Shown: piece after piece, positions 6,487-7,530 of the stretch
Position numbering within the stretch: the first letter of the stretch is position 1
Layout: each line of letters opens with the position of its first letter
Assembly (NCBI GenBank): GCA_964496595.1
Contig: CAZCAI010000196.1
Span: 1 to 7,530 of the forward strand
Direction: 5' to 3'
DNA length: 7,530 bases
Source of the DNA: JAAAOZ01 sp964496595
Lineage (GTDB): Bacteria > Chloroflexota > Anaerolineae > B4-G1 > SLSP01
Position numbers and translations under genes: made by a program
The notes under the pieces: generated by a model
What the model was told of the DNA's origin: nothing
Databases searched by the model: none
Seen by the model: the letters and a program-made list of their open reading frames with translations, nothing else

Positions 6487-6620
6487 GTTCGTAGTTAATT
6501 CGTTCGTAGTCAGGTACGAAGCGTAGCGGAGTACCGTCAGGACGCTCCCCCGGCTTTGGGGCCTTGGGGGAACCACGCTACTCCACTCGCTCTGCTCGTT
6601 TCTTAGCTTACGACGAACAA
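6487..6620. repeat. RAYT-associated long imperfect palindrome, copy B
   Basis: This is a second, direct copy of the 5751-5869 element, between the RAYT and the convergent HAD gene. GTTCGTAGT occurs at 6487-6495 and again at 6502-6510. Bases 6499-6539 are identical to 5766-5806 (41 bp). The middle matches copy A closely (25 of 28 positions) once a 33-bp insertion is removed. The right end ACGACGAAC (6610-6618) differs by one base from the closing end of copy A. It lacks the 15-bp tandem duplication of copy A. Its right end overlaps the last codons and stop of the HAD gene (6603-6605, minus strand). Confidence 0.85.
6546..6571. terminator. GC-rich hairpin inside repeat B, possible bidirectional terminator
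   Basis: TCCCCC (6546-6551) pairs with GGGGGA (6566-6571), and GGC (6552-6554) with GCC (6561-6563), leaving a two-base bulge and a six-base loop. It sits in the 126-bp gap between two convergent genes, where a bidirectional terminator would fit. No clear T-run follows on either strand, so a terminator role is only possible. The hairpin is part of an insertion absent from copy A. Confidence 0.4.
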
Positions 6621-7433
6621 CTCCGCCAACATCCGCGCGACGCCATCCTCCTCATTCGAGGGCGCGATACGCCACGCCAGCTCCTTCACCTCTGGGCGCG
6701 CGTTGCCCATCGCGACGGCGTGCGGGAGCGCCCGAAAGACTGGCAGGTCGTTGAGGCTATCGCCAAAGTAGACGATGCGCTCCGGCGGGATGTCGCGTCG
6801 CTGCGCGAAGTGCAACAACGCCACATCCTTGCGCGCGTCCGGGTGATTGACCTCCAACCACGCGCGCGGCCCCGGCTGGTAGACGACGTAGGCGCGATCA
6901 TCGAAGGCCGCCGCGAGTTCGGGCTGGAGCCGCGCCGCCCGCTCGCCCGTCTCACAGACGGAGACCTGGGCCGGCGTCACCGCAAAGAGCGCGTCTAGCG
7001 CATCCACCGCCTCGAACGGCTGATAGTCGCGCTCGGAGATCAGCTCGGAGACTTCGCGCATCGCCTCCGCATCATCTCCTTCATCGGCCGGGAGATAGCG
7101 CGTGACGCCATCCGCGCCGTAGACCAGCGGGACGTACCCTCGCGCGACGATAAAGCGCGCCGCCTCGCGCGCTACCGCCGGATCGAGAAAACTGCCGGCG
7201 TGAATCTCCACCCCTTTCATCAAGAAAATCCCGTTGAGACAAATCGCGTGGATCGGGCCGATCTGCGCGACGTAGCGGCGCGCGGGCCATGGGTTGAGGC
7301 CCGTCACCAACACAATCTCCACATCCGCCGCCAACAGGGCGTGGAGCACGCGCAGCGTCTCCGCCGTGAGATTTCGCTGAGCGTTGGCGAGCGTGCCGTC
7401 AATATCAAGCGCAATCAATTGAAAGTTGGGCAT
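6603..7433 (-). CDS. Cof-type HAD-IIB family phosphatase
   Basis: This 276-residue soluble hydrolase of the haloacid dehalogenase superfamily, Cof/YbiV-like, is the usual length for the subfamily. Members dephosphorylate sugar phosphates, flavin mononucleotide and other small phosphates; the substrate cannot be told here. Motif I is LDIDGTL with nucleophile D10 and acid/base D12; motif II is T44 in LVTG; a C2-type cap follows (about 80-190); motif III is K202 in DARKDVAL; motif IV is GDSLNDLP with D225 and D229. CLNG (65-68) and NEEDGVA (260-266) are also family-typical. Motif II reads TGLNPWP where TGR or SGR is common, so the usual Arg is absent. The gene converges on the RAYT gene and has its own ribosome binding site, so it looks independent. 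Its final residues (LFVVS) and stop codon lie within the end of repeat B, suggesting that the repeat replaced or trimmed the original C terminus. Confidence 0.9.
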   Translation of the reverse strand: MPNFQLIALDIDGTLANAQRNLTAETLRVLHALLAADVEIVLVTGLNPWPARRYVAQIGPIHAICLNGIFLMKGVEIHAGSFLDPAVAREAARFIVARGYVPLVYGADGVTRYLPADEGDDAEAMREVSELISERDYQPFEAVDALDALFAVTPAQVSVCETGERAARLQPELAAAFDDRAYVVYQPGPRAWLEVNHPDARKDVALLHFAQRRDIPPERIVYFGDSLNDLPVFRALPHAVAMGNARPEVKELAWRIAPSNEEDGVARMLAELFVVS

Positions 7434-7442
7434 AAGTTATAG

Positions 7443-7448
7443 CCTCCT
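7443..7448 (-). promoter_or_regulatory. Ribosome binding site of the HAD phosphatase gene
   Basis: The plus strand reads CCTCCT, giving AGGAGG on the coding strand, nine bases before the ATG at 7433. It is a perfect core Shine-Dalgarno sequence and agrees with the start chosen from the family's N terminus (DxD within the first dozen residues). Confidence 0.8.
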
Positions 7449-7530
7449 GGATTATACTGGTTCTGAGATTCAACCTACGTGCCAGTCTACCGGAATCAGA
7501 GAGGAGATCAAGCGGCGCTTTATAATGTAA

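Larger units (their letters stand above)
5751..6620 (+). mobile_element. REPtron-like unit: RAYT gene between two direct palindromic repeats
   Basis: The RAYT gene (5880-6476) is flanked at close range by two copies of the same long palindrome in the same orientation (5751-5869 and 6487-6620), plus a degenerate copy at 3968-4022. A RAYT gene with adjacent REP-like palindromes is the classic REPtron arrangement. In studied cases the RAYT binds and nicks its neighbouring REP sequences and is usually a single-copy, vertically inherited gene that spreads the repeats rather than itself. The unit boundaries are my inference from the repeat ends. Nothing seen shows that the whole unit moves. Confidence 0.65.

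Noticed and set aside
5751..6620. CRISPR array or toxin-antitoxin island
   Set aside because: There are only two long repeats with a gene between them, without regular short spacers, and no small paired toxin and antitoxin genes.
6564..6998. 144-codon plus-strand open frame opposite the HAD gene
   Set aside because: The minus-strand frame has all four HAD motifs and a perfect ribosome binding site. The plus-strand frame starts inside the repeat B hairpin and looks like an Arg-rich shadow translation.
7451..7456. TATAAT on the minus strand as the -10 box of the HAD gene
   Set aside because: A start about seven bases downstream would fall within the ribosome binding site at 7443-7448, and no good -35 lies 16-18 bases upstream (GTTGAA is only 12 bases away). 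It is likely chance or part of another promoter arrangement.
7521..7526. TATAAT on the plus strand near the right window edge
   Set aside because: It has no -35 match at the right distance, and the sequence downstream is outside the window, so a promoter cannot be supported.

Overview
The window looks like chromosomal sequence from a high-GC bacterium, most likely a member of the Chloroflexota (Anaerolineae-like). This placement is inferred from the many-PAS soluble sensor kinases, a RAYT-type tyrosine transposase of a familiar family, and short palindromic and AT-rich repeats in almost every intergenic gap. There is no 16S rRNA or other phylogenetic marker here, so it is provisional. There are no tRNA, rRNA or CRISPR features.

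Layout: (1) 1-46, an AT-rich repeat leader and a strong ribosome binding site. (2) 47-3961 (+), a 1304-residue soluble sensor kinase with the order REC, six PAS, GAF, HisKA_2/HATPase. (3) 3962-4114, an intergenic gap with a degenerate palindromic repeat followed by a second AT-rich repeat leader. (4) 4115-5758 (+), a 547-residue REC-PAS-HisKA-HATPase kinase whose PAS domain carries a Cys cluster. (5) 5751-5869, a long imperfect palindrome (copy A). (6) 5880-6476 (+), a REP-associated tyrosine transposase (RAYT). (7) 6487-6620, a second direct copy of the palindrome (copy B), carrying a small hairpin insertion. (8) 6603-7433 (-), a Cof-type HAD-IIB phosphatase convergent with the RAYT gene. (9) 7434-7530, its upstream region.

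The two kinases probably form one signalling pair. Both begin with an intact receiver domain, neither has a membrane segment, and no DNA-binding output regulator is encoded in the window. The first has a HisKA_2 (PdtaS-like) transmitter, and the receiver of the second has a PdtaR-like look, so phosphotransfer from the first to the second is a plausible but untested idea. The second half is a REPtron-like unit: a RAYT gene bracketed by two direct copies of its presumed substrate palindrome. The outer ends of these palindromes supply the stop codons of both neighbouring genes, the upstream kinase and the convergent HAD phosphatase. That overlap, and a 33-bp hairpin insertion in copy B with an apparent 5-bp flanking duplication, are the most unusual things in the window.
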